A stretch of DNA of 38,901 bases from Acidobacteriota bacterium (GCA_019639255.1 JAHBSF010000054.1:1-38901), one strand, 5' to 3'; counted from the first letter of the stretch, positions 30,810 through 38,353 are shown. Numbers and translations are program-made. Notes: generated from the sequence alone by a model not told the origin.

Positions 30810-31115
30810 ATGTCGAAAGTCGTGAAGTTTTCTGTACCGAAGGAAGTAGAAGGCACGGCGGTCGAAGAGGATTATCTGTCGGCTGCGCAGCAGGTGCTGA
30901 AAGAGCAAACCGTGCTGCGGCTGTTCGAGCAGGGGAAGATTTCAGCCGGGTACGCAGCTCAAGTGCTGGATCTTGACTGTTACGAATTTCTCGACCTGCT
31001 GAACAGACAAGGGATACCATCCCTCAACTTGTCGGATGAGGAATTCAAACACGAGTTGCAAGCCGTCGCTGAGGTCTCAAAGAAAATCTCGATCAAGAAG
31101 AAGCGGCAACGATGA
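30810..31115 (+). CDS. UPF0175 family antitoxin
   Basis: A 101-residue protein of the UPF0175 family, usually the antitoxin partner of a DUF3368 PIN-like toxin. The family core VLRLFEQGKISAGYAAQVLD and FLDLLNRQGIP lies at about 35-70. The N-terminus (MSKVVKFSVPKEV) and Lys-rich end are ordinary. A GGGGGGG stretch sits just before the ATG. Its stop overlaps the ATG of a second frame (ATGA), as expected for a toxin gene, but that frame diverges after about six codons (see the next two entries), so the antitoxin seems to be left without its toxin. Confidence 0.85.
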   Translation: MSKVVKFSVPKEVEGTAVEEDYLSAAQQVLKEQTVLRLFEQGKISAGYAAQVLDLDCYEFLDLLNRQGIPSLNLSDEEFKHELQAVAEVSKKISIKKKRQR

Positions 31116-31179
31116 TCATAGTCTCCGAACGGTTGCCGGTTTCATCTACGACGAAGCGTTCTTTAAGATCAATGGTCAT
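31093..31179 (-). pseudogene. 5' fragment of an antitoxin-like cassette gene
   Basis: Minus-strand frame beginning MTIDLKERFVVDETGNR behind a strong GGAGGTAGTG ribosome site. The start resembles small antitoxin-like proteins that continue with a VLLDxEEY segment; here the frame leaves that pattern after about 18 codons and stops at 31093. It begins 59 bp past the attC at 31238, as the next cassette gene would, so it appears to be the first bit of a truncated cassette. Confidence 0.5.
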
Positions 31180-31243
31180 CACTACCTCCACGCGAATTTA
31201 TATCACTGGGCATTTAAGGCAACAGCATTGTATGGGCGTCTAA
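31112..31243 (+). pseudogene. Truncated partner toxin (DUF3368-like) start
   Basis: The ATG overlaps the UPF0175 stop (ATGA) and the first residues MIIVS match the usual start of DUF3368 PIN-like toxins. The next residues (ERLPVSSTTKRSLRS) do not. The remaining frame is the reverse of the truncated antitoxin fragment and ends in the attC. I read this as a toxin gene cut after about 5-6 codons by a rearrangement near 31117-31126. Confidence 0.5.
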
Positions 31244-31299
31244 CGTTCCGGTTCAGCGGCGGGCCGCGCAGCGGACCGTCCGCTGCAACGGTGTTAGAC
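31238..31299 (-). other. Integron attC site (after the SDR-DUF2867 gene)
   Basis: On the minus strand it runs GTCTAAC ... GTTAGAC with paired inner arms GTTGCAGCGGACGG and CCGCCGCTGAAC. This is the classic attC layout (R''-L''-loop-L'-R'). The stop codon of the SDR gene is the TAA inside GTCTAAC, which is typical of cassettes and fixes the orientation. Length 62 bp. Confidence 0.88.
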
Positions 31300-32766
31300 C
31301 GCATGGTTTCCGTGCTCATGCAACTTGGGCCTATTGACGTTGTTCTCGGCAGCATGCGCAACGCCGCGCAGCATCCCTGCAAACACGAGTTGGTGCAAAG
31401 GCCAGACAGCGTACCAGTAGGTTAGCCCCATAAGTCCCAACGGGTCGAACGTGGCCGTCTGACGCAGTTTTGTTCCGCCATCGAGCGACTGCAACTCGAA
31501 CTCCAGCCACGCCCGTCCCGGCAGTTTCATCTCGGCGGCCAAGCGCAACCGCTTGCCCGGCTCGATGCACTCGACCCGCCAGCAATCTAGCGTGTCACCC
31601 ACCACCAAGCGCTGTGGATCACGACGCCCCCGGCGCATTCCCACACCGCCGGCGAGCAGATCTAACCAGCCGCGCAGGGTCCAGAGCCAGCTCGCGTAAT
31701 ACCAGCCCGTCGCGCCACCGATGCGCTCCACGGCGGCAAACACCACCGACAGTGGGCTCGCCACCAGCACGGATCGGGAGTCCACCAGCCGGTTGCCAAA
31801 TCGCGCCCCGCCCCATTGCCGGGACTCCCCGGCGGCGGATAAGGCGTCCGACCAGCGGGTCTGGGCGAAGGCCGAGTCCTCGTTTCTCAGTGCGCTCGCA
31901 ATTGCTTCCCGCAGGCCCACCGGCCGGATTGGAAACATTCGCATTGCGTCGTCGTTGCGCACCACCGTGGGGTGACGCAGGCTATCGATCAACTTACGTC
32001 CAACCCGGGCATACAGTGGTGTGACCAGACCCAACCAGAGACTGGAGAGCCGCGGCGTCAGCAACGGCACGGGGATCATCCAGCGCCGTAACCCACGCTG
32101 CAGGGCATACTCACGCATCAGCTCACCATAGGAGACTTGATCTGGTCCGCCGATCTCGATGGTGAGGTGGCGATCGCCGGTTTCCGCCGTCAGCGCCCCG
32201 CGCAGGTAATGCAGTACGTCCCCAATCGCGATGGGCTGCGCCTTGACCCGCACCCACCGCGGCGTCACCATCACCGGAAGTCGTTCAACGAGCGCCCGGA
32301 TCATCTCAAACGACAGGCTGCCGGAACCGATGATGATGGACGCACGCAGTTCGACCACCGGCACGCCGTGCGCGCGCAGCCGCTCCCCGACCTCATGCCG
32401 ACTGCGCAAATGTGCTGACAGCCCGGCATCATCTTCACCCAGACCGCCGAGATAGATAATCCGGCGTACGCCCGCGGCGCATGCGGCAGCAGCGAAGTGA
32501 TCCGCCGCGATCCGGTCCTGAGTCTCGAAATCGCCGGTCGCACCCATGGAGTGCACCAAGTAGTATGCGGCTTCGACCCCTTGCATGGCCAGCACAAGCG
32601 ACGCGGCATCAAGTACATCGCCAGGCACGACTTCGACGCCCGACGGTACGCGAGAAGCCAATCGTTCTGGCTGCCTCGCCAGGCACCGCACCCGCCAACC
32701 GGCTTCCACCAGCAGCGGCAGCAACCGCCCCCCGACATAACCAGTGGCGCCTGTGAGAAGAATCAT
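31294..32766 (-). CDS. NAD(P)-binding SDR-like protein with DUF2867 domain
   Basis: A 490-residue protein starting at MILLTGATGYVGG (32766); an open extension of 31 codons upstream lacks support. The N-terminal half is an atypical short-chain dehydrogenase fold with GATGYVGG and YYLVHSMG in place of the classic YxxxK. The C-terminal third (from about 330, DSRSVLVASPLSVVFAAVERIGG) is a DUF2867 domain, ending in the usual WYAVWPLHQLVFAGML. Relatives are annotated as SDR family oxidoreductases with no proven substrate. Its stop codon lies in the attC, so it is a cassette gene. Repeat copy 9 sits immediately upstream. Confidence 0.88.
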   Translation of the reverse strand: MILLTGATGYVGGRLLPLLVEAGWRVRCLARQPERLASRVPSGVEVVPGDVLDAASLVLAMQGVEAAYYLVHSMGATGDFETQDRIAADHFAAAACAAGVRRIIYLGGLGEDDAGLSAHLRSRHEVGERLRAHGVPVVELRASIIIGSGSLSFEMIRALVERLPVMVTPRWVRVKAQPIAIGDVLHYLRGALTAETGDRHLTIEIGGPDQVSYGELMREYALQRGLRRWMIPVPLLTPRLSSLWLGLVTPLYARVGRKLIDSLRHPTVVRNDDAMRMFPIRPVGLREAIASALRNEDSAFAQTRWSDALSAAGESRQWGGARFGNRLVDSRSVLVASPLSVVFAAVERIGGATGWYYASWLWTLRGWLDLLAGGVGMRRGRRDPQRLVVGDTLDCWRVECIEPGKRLRLAAEMKLPGRAWLEFELQSLDGGTKLRQTATFDPLGLMGLTYWYAVWPLHQLVFAGMLRGVAHAAENNVNRPKLHEHGNHAV

Positions 32767-32815
32767 CGGCTTTGCAGGAATACGTGACCTACCTTCCTTG
32801 CAGTGCCGCACACGG

Positions 32816-32989
32816 GCTAAATCGGACCACAGAAGATTGGTACAAAGAGTGAGACTCAAGAGAGATAACGGAACAAACGAAATAACACGGAACAGACAGA
32901 AATATCCAACTTTTCCGTAATTTTCGTTTCATTTCGTTTGTTCCGTTATCTCTCTTTTCTGTCCCGAAGTCGTGTGGTCTGATTTAGAC
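32816..32989. repeat. Dispersed inverted repeat, copy 9, full element with both outer arms
   Basis: The core (32858-32956) is near-perfect. Outside it lie GCTAAATCGGACCACAGAAG on the left and its diverged reverse complement GTGTGGTCTGATTTAGAC on the right (ending 32989). This copy therefore shows the complete 174-bp palindromic unit. It lies between two cassette genes (SDR and TspO). The 137 bp from 32990 to 33126, where an attC would be expected, show only short GC-rich hairpins. Confidence 0.92.
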
Positions 32990-33126
32990 ATCCCCAGTTC
33001 CTTGGCCTCGGCTCTTCCACCACCAGCGGCCAGGCGGACCGGGGTGGTCGTCATACGAAACCCGATCAGCCCTGCTGCGAACTGCCACGACGAGCCAGGG
33101 CGAACAAGGGGGTCGAATTAACCGCT

Positions 33127-33621
33127 TCACGGATTCAGCCTCCAAATGATGAAATTTAGCACCGCCGCAAAACTCACCCAAGCGAGATACGGCACAAGTA
33201 GCCACGCCGCGAGGCGGTTGACCCGAAAGAAAGCGAGCAGCGTCGCTGCGATTGCGGCCCACAGCAGTAGCATCTCTCCGAAAGCAATGGCGGGGAGGTG
33301 CAGTCCGAAGAACAGTGGCGTCCACGCCGCATTTAGCGCGAGTTGAATGACGAACCACATCAACGCCTGACGCTGCGCTACGACTCCGCCGCGTTGCCAG
33401 ACAAGCCATGCGGCTACCCCCATCATCGTGTAAAGCGCGCTCCACACCGGTCCGAAAACCCAGCCGGGGGGATTCCAGGACGGCTTATTGAGACCAGCAA
33501 ACCAGTCACCTGGTGGGAATAGCGCTCCCATCGAAGCCGCGCTGAAGCATACTCCCAGACATACCAACAGCCCCAGCCAGCGCGTTGTCCCTCGGATGTC
33601 TTGGACCGACTGCTCACTCAT
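33127..33621 (-). CDS. tspO: TspO/MBR family tryptophan-rich membrane protein
   Basis: A 164-residue protein with five predicted membrane helices and the family signature NKPSWNPPGWVFGPVW followed by YTMMGVAAWLVW. TspO proteins bind porphyrins or cholesterol-like ligands and affect tetrapyrrole and stress regulation. Helix 4 has LNAAWTPLFFGLH and the C-terminus LNFIIWRLNP as usual. It begins 69 bp after the attC at 33690-33755 on the same strand, so it is probably a cassette gene, although no attC is recognisable at its own 3' end. Confidence 0.93.
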   Translation of the reverse strand: MSEQSVQDIRGTTRWLGLLVCLGVCFSAASMGALFPPGDWFAGLNKPSWNPPGWVFGPVWSALYTMMGVAAWLVWQRGGVVAQRQALMWFVIQLALNAAWTPLFFGLHLPAIAFGEMLLLWAAIAATLLAFFRVNRLAAWLLVPYLAWVSFAAVLNFIIWRLNP

Positions 33622-33689
33622 TGTTGAATATTGAACTCCATTCGCAGCGCTTCGGGTCGAGAGTGATTGCGTTGTTCGAGGTCATGGCG

Positions 33690-33755
33690 GGCTAATGCCT
33701 CGGCGCTAACCTGCGGGCGCCGCAGGCGACCGACAGGTTCAGCGCCACGTTAGAC
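33690..33755 (-). other. Integron attC site (after the SEDS-like membrane protein gene)
   Basis: On the minus strand GTCTAAC starts one base after the TGA of the membrane protein gene. Inner arms GTGGCGCTGAACCTG and CAGGTTAGCGCCGAG pair with one bulged base, the kind of extrahelical base that sets attC strand choice. The distal core is a weak ATTAGCC. Length 66 bp. Confidence 0.75.
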
Positions 33756-33756
33756 T

Positions 33757-34659
33757 TCAGGGCCTGAGCCTACTTGGCTCCCGATAGACAATCCGAGCAG
33801 ACCTCTCCGCCGGGCTTCTCAGGACAACCCATCCGAGCACAGCACAGTAACCGACCAACGGTGAAAGACCAAACCCCAGGACAGGGACCGGGTACGGCCC
33901 GAGGAGCGGAACGCTGGAAACGATTGCGAAGTACACGGCGGCCGCAAGGCTGATGCGGCTGCCGTGTGGATTTCTTAGTGCATCGGCAATGAATGGGATC
34001 GGAAGCAATGCCAGTGCGAGAAGAGAAGCTGCCACCCAAACTGTGCCTAGATTCCCGGCAAGTCCGAGGATGCCCTCCACGTAAGGAACCGACGGCAGCG
34101 GATCAGGTCTTGTCCAAGCCACGATAGCAGCCAACAGCAGGATGATGCCAACCGTAAGCCAATCCCTGCTTGTTGGCGAACTCCGCAGCAGGAGCAGAAC
34201 GACCACGGCCGCGCCAAACGCGGTTGCTTGTGACGGGTCCGGTTGAAGCATCAGGACAATCGCGGCAATGGCGGTGGCGAGCGGGATGACCCAGGTTCGG
34301 CGCGGAGCTACTGCCAGGATCATGCCGAACGCTACGAGAAGGATTGGCAGGGCTACAAAGGCCGCGTTCAACTGCAGCGGACCGATGGGCACCCAGCGGC
34401 GCACACCCTCGAGGCCAGGCTGCGCAAGGGTGGCAGCAAGTAGGAGCAGGGCCACGACCACTGAGATCTCCCCTATTGGGAATCCGAGCGGCCGACGCAA
34501 CCGCGGCGCGAAACTGAGAGCTGCGCAGAGCCCCATTATTGTGAAGCCTGCAACGAGCTGTTGAACCCAAATCCCCTGGTTCACAGTACTCCGCTGCATC
34601 ACCAGAATTCCGATGATCAATGCCGGCAGGGGTGACGACAGGAGCAGCAATCTCAACAT
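33757..34659 (-). CDS. Polytopic membrane protein with SEDS (FtsW/RodA)-like motifs
   Basis: A 300-residue protein with eight or nine hydrophobic helices and short loops. Two stretches recall the SEDS glycosyltransferases FtsW/RodA: EGVRRWVPIGPLQLNAAFVA (compare the GxxRWI-x-LGPFSxQPSE loop) and LMLQPDPSQATAF (compare the QPDxGTA motif). It is shorter than FtsW/RodA and the key loops are altered, so peptidoglycan polymerase activity is doubtful. I know similar uncharacterised proteins from actinobacteria and others. It lies between two attC-type sites and so is a cassette gene. Confidence 0.75.
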   Translation of the reverse strand: MLRLLLLSSPLPALIIGILVMQRSTVNQGIWVQQLVAGFTIMGLCAALSFAPRLRRPLGFPIGEISVVVALLLLAATLAQPGLEGVRRWVPIGPLQLNAAFVALPILLVAFGMILAVAPRRTWVIPLATAIAAIVLMLQPDPSQATAFGAAVVVLLLLRSSPTSRDWLTVGIILLLAAIVAWTRPDPLPSVPYVEGILGLAGNLGTVWVAASLLALALLPIPFIADALRNPHGSRISLAAAVYFAIVSSVPLLGPYPVPVLGFGLSPLVGYCAVLGWVVLRSPAERSARIVYREPSRLRP

Positions 34660-34708
34660 TGATACATACCAGGACTCCTGGCTGGAGAATCCGTTACCAT
34701 TACATGAA

Positions 34709-34727
34709 GTCTAACGGCACGTTAGGC
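34709..34727 (-). other. Collapsed attC: two core sites only
   Basis: On the minus strand GCCTAAC is followed after 5 nt by GTTAGAC. These are the two outer core boxes of an attC with the whole inner hairpin missing. It lies exactly where an attC is expected, between the hydrolase gene and the membrane protein gene, which starts 50 bp further on. Confidence 0.6.
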
Positions 34728-34816
34728 GTCATGCGCATCGGGGACGGGTTCTCCGACCGATCCAGGACAATCCGGAACAGCAGCAGGCGCCGAAGTACAC
34801 CGTGCTGATCCGGCTT

Positions 34817-36892
34817 CTATTTCGCCGCGCTCCCAAGGTGCCGTTCGAACCACCGAACCACCGCGGGGTTGATGCGCTCGAGATCGGCGCCACCGAACGC
34901 GTGCCCGGCGCCGGCGATGCGCAGAAACGACGCTGGCACGCCCGCCTCGATCAGCGCCGCGTGCATCGACTCCCCGTGGATGATCGGGACGCCGTCGTCG
35001 GCGTCGCCGTGGACGATGAGCGACGGGGCGGCCCCGGACGAAACGAAGCGAATGGGTGAGTACTGTCCCGCTTGGGCCTCCGTCAACGCCGCCAGGGCCG
35101 GGACCGACCGCCTGTTCTCGAATCGCCAGAGATCCGTGGGCGCATAAAACGCCACGACGGCTGCGATGCGGCTGGGTTCTCTGAGTGTGGCGTCGGAGGC
35201 CGACGGATCGCCGGAGTCGGCTGTCGTCCCAAGCAGCAGCGCGAGCTGCCCCCCGGCGCTAGCGCCCCACACACCAATGCGGTTGGATTCGACGCCGTAG
35301 TCCCCGGCGTGCTGCCGGATGAACCGGACGGCCCGTCGTACATCGGACACGATCGCGGGTAGTGGATACCTCGGGCTACTGCCGTGCCTGACGGCGAATA
35401 CCGTGAATCCGTTTTCGTTCAGCAACGGCGCCAGGTAATCGCCGACGATCTGACGACTCATCTCCACGCTCGATTGATACCCGCCGCTTACGATCGCGAT
35501 GACGCCAGCCCCATTTGGGCGCGCTGGACGATGCACGTCGAACGTGAGCGCCATACCATCCTTGTGACCATACACGACATCGGTTGTCACCGGGGACTGC
35601 CGCGCGGATGCCTGTACGACTTCGAAGTCGCCCCGCCGTGCTCCCTCGCGGACTACCCATCCAGGCGCGATCTTGAGCGTCCACCCAGCCCCGGAGACCG
35701 TCGTCTCGTTTCGCTGCACGGGCGCCGGCAGATGCCGCGCTCGGCCATCGCTCGAGACCAGCACGCCACTGTCCGCCTCCAGCTCACCCCACGGTCCGGT
35801 CATTCGATAGGCGTGGAAGTAGATGGTCCCGACGTCGGGAATCACTAGGGCGCCGAGAGAATTCGAGAGTCCACGGCCTCCGCCCGGCATCACAAGCACC
35901 GGGCCTTCAACGAACCGCCGGCGCAACTCGGCGATCCGTGCCTGCCGCTGCCGGTCGCGCTGTTCCTCGGTTGCGCGAAGCTCGGCCCCGCCGTAACGCA
36001 GCGCCGCGGCCGCCGCGTCCGCGGCGGGTTGGACACCAAGCGCACGCATCAACAACTCCGCCGGCTCATCGCCCGGTCGCATCCGTTGTGGCCAGCCTGG
36101 CGCCGCTGCATCAAGGAGAAGTCCATAGGCGGGACCGGAGCTGTACGCAAAGGTGCGCACATAGCTCTCGCCGTCCTCCGCGCCCGCCAGAAGCTCGAGA
36201 GCGCGCGCGATCGCGACATCCCCGGACGGTGCGGCAAGGACGACCTGAGTGTACGAGGCGAGTCCCTCGTTTATGTCGAGGATGTACTCGCTGACGACGT
36301 GTTCGGGATATCGCGCGAGACGGGACCGACGGAAGGCTAGCGCTTCGCGGACAGCCTGAGCGCGCGGCTCTCCTGATTCCCGTAATGCGCGCGCCAGCGC
36401 GCGCCATTCGAGGCGCAACCAGTAGCGCCCGTCGACGGCATCCAGATGTTCATTCTCGTTCCGGCTGTTCGGCCCGAGCCGACTACGGTCTGGTGTCGCG
36501 ATGCCTTTGGACATCTGCACAATGTGGAATGACTCGTGGAGGAACGCCTCGCCGCGCGTGCCAGCCGGCCAGTTGGCGATTGTTTCCCAGGTCATCGCCG
36601 CCCACAGCGTGTCGCCCCACCGAATTGGCCCGTTCAGTAGACCTATGGTGTTCGGTCGAGGCGCATCCGGCGGAGGCTGGCTGGTGGCGAAAGTCTGCGT
36701 CCGCGCGTCGCCGATCACCATCGGCGCGCAGATCGACACCCCCCAGAGGCGCCCACCGTCGCGCTCACAGAGGGCTTGGGCTTCCTTGAAGAACTCTTGT
36801 GCGCGCTGTTGATCGACCTGCGCTTCCGCCGGCGGCGCGACATCCGCCAGCAGGAGCAGGATAACCATCACCCGCGTCATCGTTGTCCGCAT
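34817..36892 (-). CDS. Secreted fusion: HExxH peptidase-like domain plus alpha/beta hydrolase
   Basis: The 691-residue protein starts at the ATG at 36892, preceded by AGGAGG; the longer open frame is less likely. A signal peptide (to about 24, PPAEAQ) leads into a zinc-peptidase-like domain with HESFH at residues 119-123 and a downstream NEHLDAVDGRYWLRLEWRAL block that may carry a third ligand. A middle beta-rich part (about 345-430) has no name. The C-terminal 250 residues are an esterase-type alpha/beta hydrolase: nucleophile motif GASAGG, acid in HGDADDGVP, His in GAGHAFGG. Both active sites look intact. It lies between the nucleotidyltransferase gene and the collapsed attC. No attC is seen in the 153 bp upstream (36893-37045). 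Confidence 0.85.
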   Translation of the reverse strand: MRTTMTRVMVILLLLADVAPPAEAQVDQQRAQEFFKEAQALCERDGGRLWGVSICAPMVIGDARTQTFATSQPPPDAPRPNTIGLLNGPIRWGDTLWAAMTWETIANWPAGTRGEAFLHESFHIVQMSKGIATPDRSRLGPNSRNENEHLDAVDGRYWLRLEWRALARALRESGEPRAQAVREALAFRRSRLARYPEHVVSEYILDINEGLASYTQVVLAAPSGDVAIARALELLAGAEDGESYVRTFAYSSGPAYGLLLDAAAPGWPQRMRPGDEPAELLMRALGVQPAADAAAAALRYGGAELRATEEQRDRQRQARIAELRRRFVEGPVLVMPGGGRGLSNSLGALVIPDVGTIYFHAYRMTGPWGELEADSGVLVSSDGRARHLPAPVQRNETTVSGAGWTLKIAPGWVVREGARRGDFEVVQASARQSPVTTDVVYGHKDGMALTFDVHRPARPNGAGVIAIVSGGYQSSVEMSRQIVGDYLAPLLNENGFTVFAVRHGSSPRYPLPAIVSDVRRAVRFIRQHAGDYGVESNRIGVWGASAGGQLALLLGTTADSGDPSASDATLREPSRIAAVVAFYAPTDLWRFENRRSVPALAALTEAQAGQYSPIRFVSSGAAPSLIVHGDADDGVPIIHGESMHAALIEAGVPASFLRIAGAGHAFGGADLERINPAVVRWFERHLGSAAK

Positions 36893-37045
36893 ATCGCACG
36901 CCTCCTGGGGCCGAAAGATCCTTTTACGCCAAGTTGGGAGACGACGCAAAATGCTGACGGACACCCACTTCCGGCTCTTTGCTTGACTATCATGAACACC
37001 AACGGTTAATTTCTTCTCCCGGCGCCGCCCTCATCTCGCAGGTGT

Positions 37046-37549
37046 TCACGTTCGCCGGAATCGGTGTTCATCTTCACCGAAATACGCAGGAGGCCCCTGG
37101 CTTTCCGTTTCCCCAAGCACTTCCAGGTCTGCCACGTCCTTCGCCCGGCCTGTCGCACGTTTGTTGGCAATAAACTGGTCCCGGCCAAGGTAGTGTACCG
37201 GAACATCCCCATAGCGCCCGGCAATTCTGCCTGCCCACGCCTCGTCCCAGGAGACGCCAGTGATAGAGGTAATCAGATCAATACGCACGGGAGGGACACC
37301 GAGTTGCACAACCTGATCGGGGCGTTCAAAATCGTGCAGCGTCAAGCCGACCGCGGCGAAGCCAAAGGCCTCGAGGGCGGCCAAGATACGTTGGGCATTG
37401 GCCGTATCAGGCTTCACGAAGATATCGAGATCCCCGGTGAAACGTGGTGCACCGTGAAAGGCGAGGGCGTACCCGCCGACAATCAGGTACTCAACGTGGT
37501 GGGCGTTGAATAACGCGAGCAACTCTCTGAAGTCTGGTTGCATTTCCAT
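37046..37549 (-). CDS. Nucleotidyltransferase-fold protein (DUF6036/AbiEii-like), possible toxin
   Basis: A 167-residue protein with the minimal nucleotidyltransferase signature: VGGYALAFHGAPRFTGDLDI, where Gly-Gly and the Asp-x-Asp pair (D-L-D) would bind nucleotide and metal. The rest (LGVPPVRIDLIT, ANKRATGRAKDVADLEVLG) matches this family's ending. Related proteins occur in type IV or MNT-type toxin-antitoxin pairs and as orphan genes. It overlaps the 3' end of a 62-residue gene by 59 bp, so the two form one module, most likely a single cassette. The ATG at 37549 is chosen; 37543 and 37585 are alternatives. Confidence 0.82.
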   Translation of the reverse strand: MEMQPDFRELLALFNAHHVEYLIVGGYALAFHGAPRFTGDLDIFVKPDTANAQRILAALEAFGFAAVGLTLHDFERPDQVVQLGVPPVRIDLITSITGVSWDEAWAGRIAGRYGDVPVHYLGRDQFIANKRATGRAKDVADLEVLGETESQGPPAYFGEDEHRFRRT

Positions 37550-37679
37550 AATACTGTTGGCGTAAATAGTCGACGGTGGCGACACGTTCCTCGGGCGTCT
37601 TGCTCAGCCAATAGACCAAGTCATCGTGCGTGGCGGCACGCTCTTGCAAGCGGTGTTTCCGGACAATCTTCTGTATCAT
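37491..37679 (-). CDS. Small partner protein of the nucleotidyltransferase
   Basis: A 62-residue basic, helical protein (HDDLVYWLSKTPEERVATVD, then LRQQYYGNATRLQRVARVIQ). I recall such short proteins encoded just before this type of nucleotidyltransferase in many bacteria. Overlap with the downstream gene means coupled translation, as for an antitoxin or specificity partner. It starts 44 bp past the putative attC at 37723-37810. Confidence 0.7.
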   Translation of the reverse strand: MIQKIVRKHRLQERAATHDDLVYWLSKTPEERVATVDYLRQQYYGNATRLQRVARVIQRPPR

Positions 37680-37722
37680 GGTTTCATTCTACCATTTTTT
37701 CTGTCGAGGGGACGGTTCTGTT

Positions 37723-37810
37723 GCCGAACGCTGACGCTCACCTGCTGCCGGAAGCGGGAGCGACGCAGGAGCGGATGCTGAAGGCAGTCAGGTGCAGCAC
37801 TTGGTTCGGC
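37723..37810 (-). other. Putative divergent attC (after the haem-binding protein gene)
   Basis: Outer boxes GCCGAAC and GTTCGGC are perfect complements 88 bp apart. Inner arms (plus strand CACCTGCTGCC and GGCAGTCAGGTG) pair with bulged bases. The cores differ from the RYYYAAC rule at one position, which lowers confidence, but spacing to the genes on both sides is right for a cassette border. Confidence 0.5.
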
Positions 37811-37852
37811 GATCCTCTTCTCTAAGGACCATCAAGACGCTTTTTACTGGAG

Positions 37853-38323
37853 TCACTTTTCTCCAGCCGGTCCAAGCGCCTGAGCCGCGCTGAGAGCCCA
37901 TGTGCGCAGAAGCACTCGGTCCTCGGCTGAGAGGACGGCGTCTCGGTGTACGGGCAGGTAAAACCACGGGGGCATCTCGCCCTCCGCGACTTCCTCCCAG
38001 CTTTCCTTGAACTTCTTGAGCTGTTGCTTCGTGGTGTAGCGATTCCAGGTCGAGAAGTTCAGTTCCTTACGGCCCTCGTGCACGTCGCGTGCGACCAGCC
38101 AGGAGAATGGGGCCATCTTGCTGTACCAGGGCCAGATCGTCTCGTTGGAGTGGCAGTCATAACAGGCCCGCCGCAGTATGGCGTGCACGTTCGCCTCCGC
38201 AGGGACTTCCGCCTCGACTGGCGGGTTCGACCGATCCACGGGCACCAGTTGGATGCCCACAAGAACCACCACAACGCCGAGCAGAACCCAGCGTAGGAAT
38301 TTCCAGCGGAAGATATGCTTCAC
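37853..38323 (-). CDS. Haem-binding domain protein (CxxCH), membrane-anchored
   Basis: A 156-residue protein of the haem-binding domain (PF14376-like) family. One N-terminal helix (about 9-30) anchors it, followed by RRACYDCHSNETIWPWYSKM, with the CxxCH haem site at about 54-58. Further typical blocks are PFSWLVARDVHEGRKELNFS and EMPPWFYLPVH, whose Met could be the second haem ligand. The start is GTG with GGAGGT 6 nt upstream. It begins 31 bp past the attC at 38354, so it is a cassette gene. A periplasmic electron carrier or haem sensor is likely. Confidence 0.9.
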   Translation of the reverse strand: MKHIFRWKFLRWVLLGVVVVLVGIQLVPVDRSNPPVEAEVPAEANVHAILRRACYDCHSNETIWPWYSKMAPFSWLVARDVHEGRKELNFSTWNRYTTKQQLKKFKESWEEVAEGEMPPWFYLPVHRDAVLSAEDRVLLRTWALSAAQALGPAGEK

Positions 38324-38353
38324 GAGTCACCTCCCCGATGCCGCCTCCGTGCC

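Noticed and set aside
32990-33126. attC after the TspO gene
   Set aside because: GC-rich hairpins are visible but no core boxes; not claimed.
36893-37045. attC between the nucleotidyltransferase and hydrolase genes
   Set aside because: Only an 8-bp inverted pair (TGAACACC/GGTGTTCA) is present, without RYYYAAC/GTTRRRY boxes.
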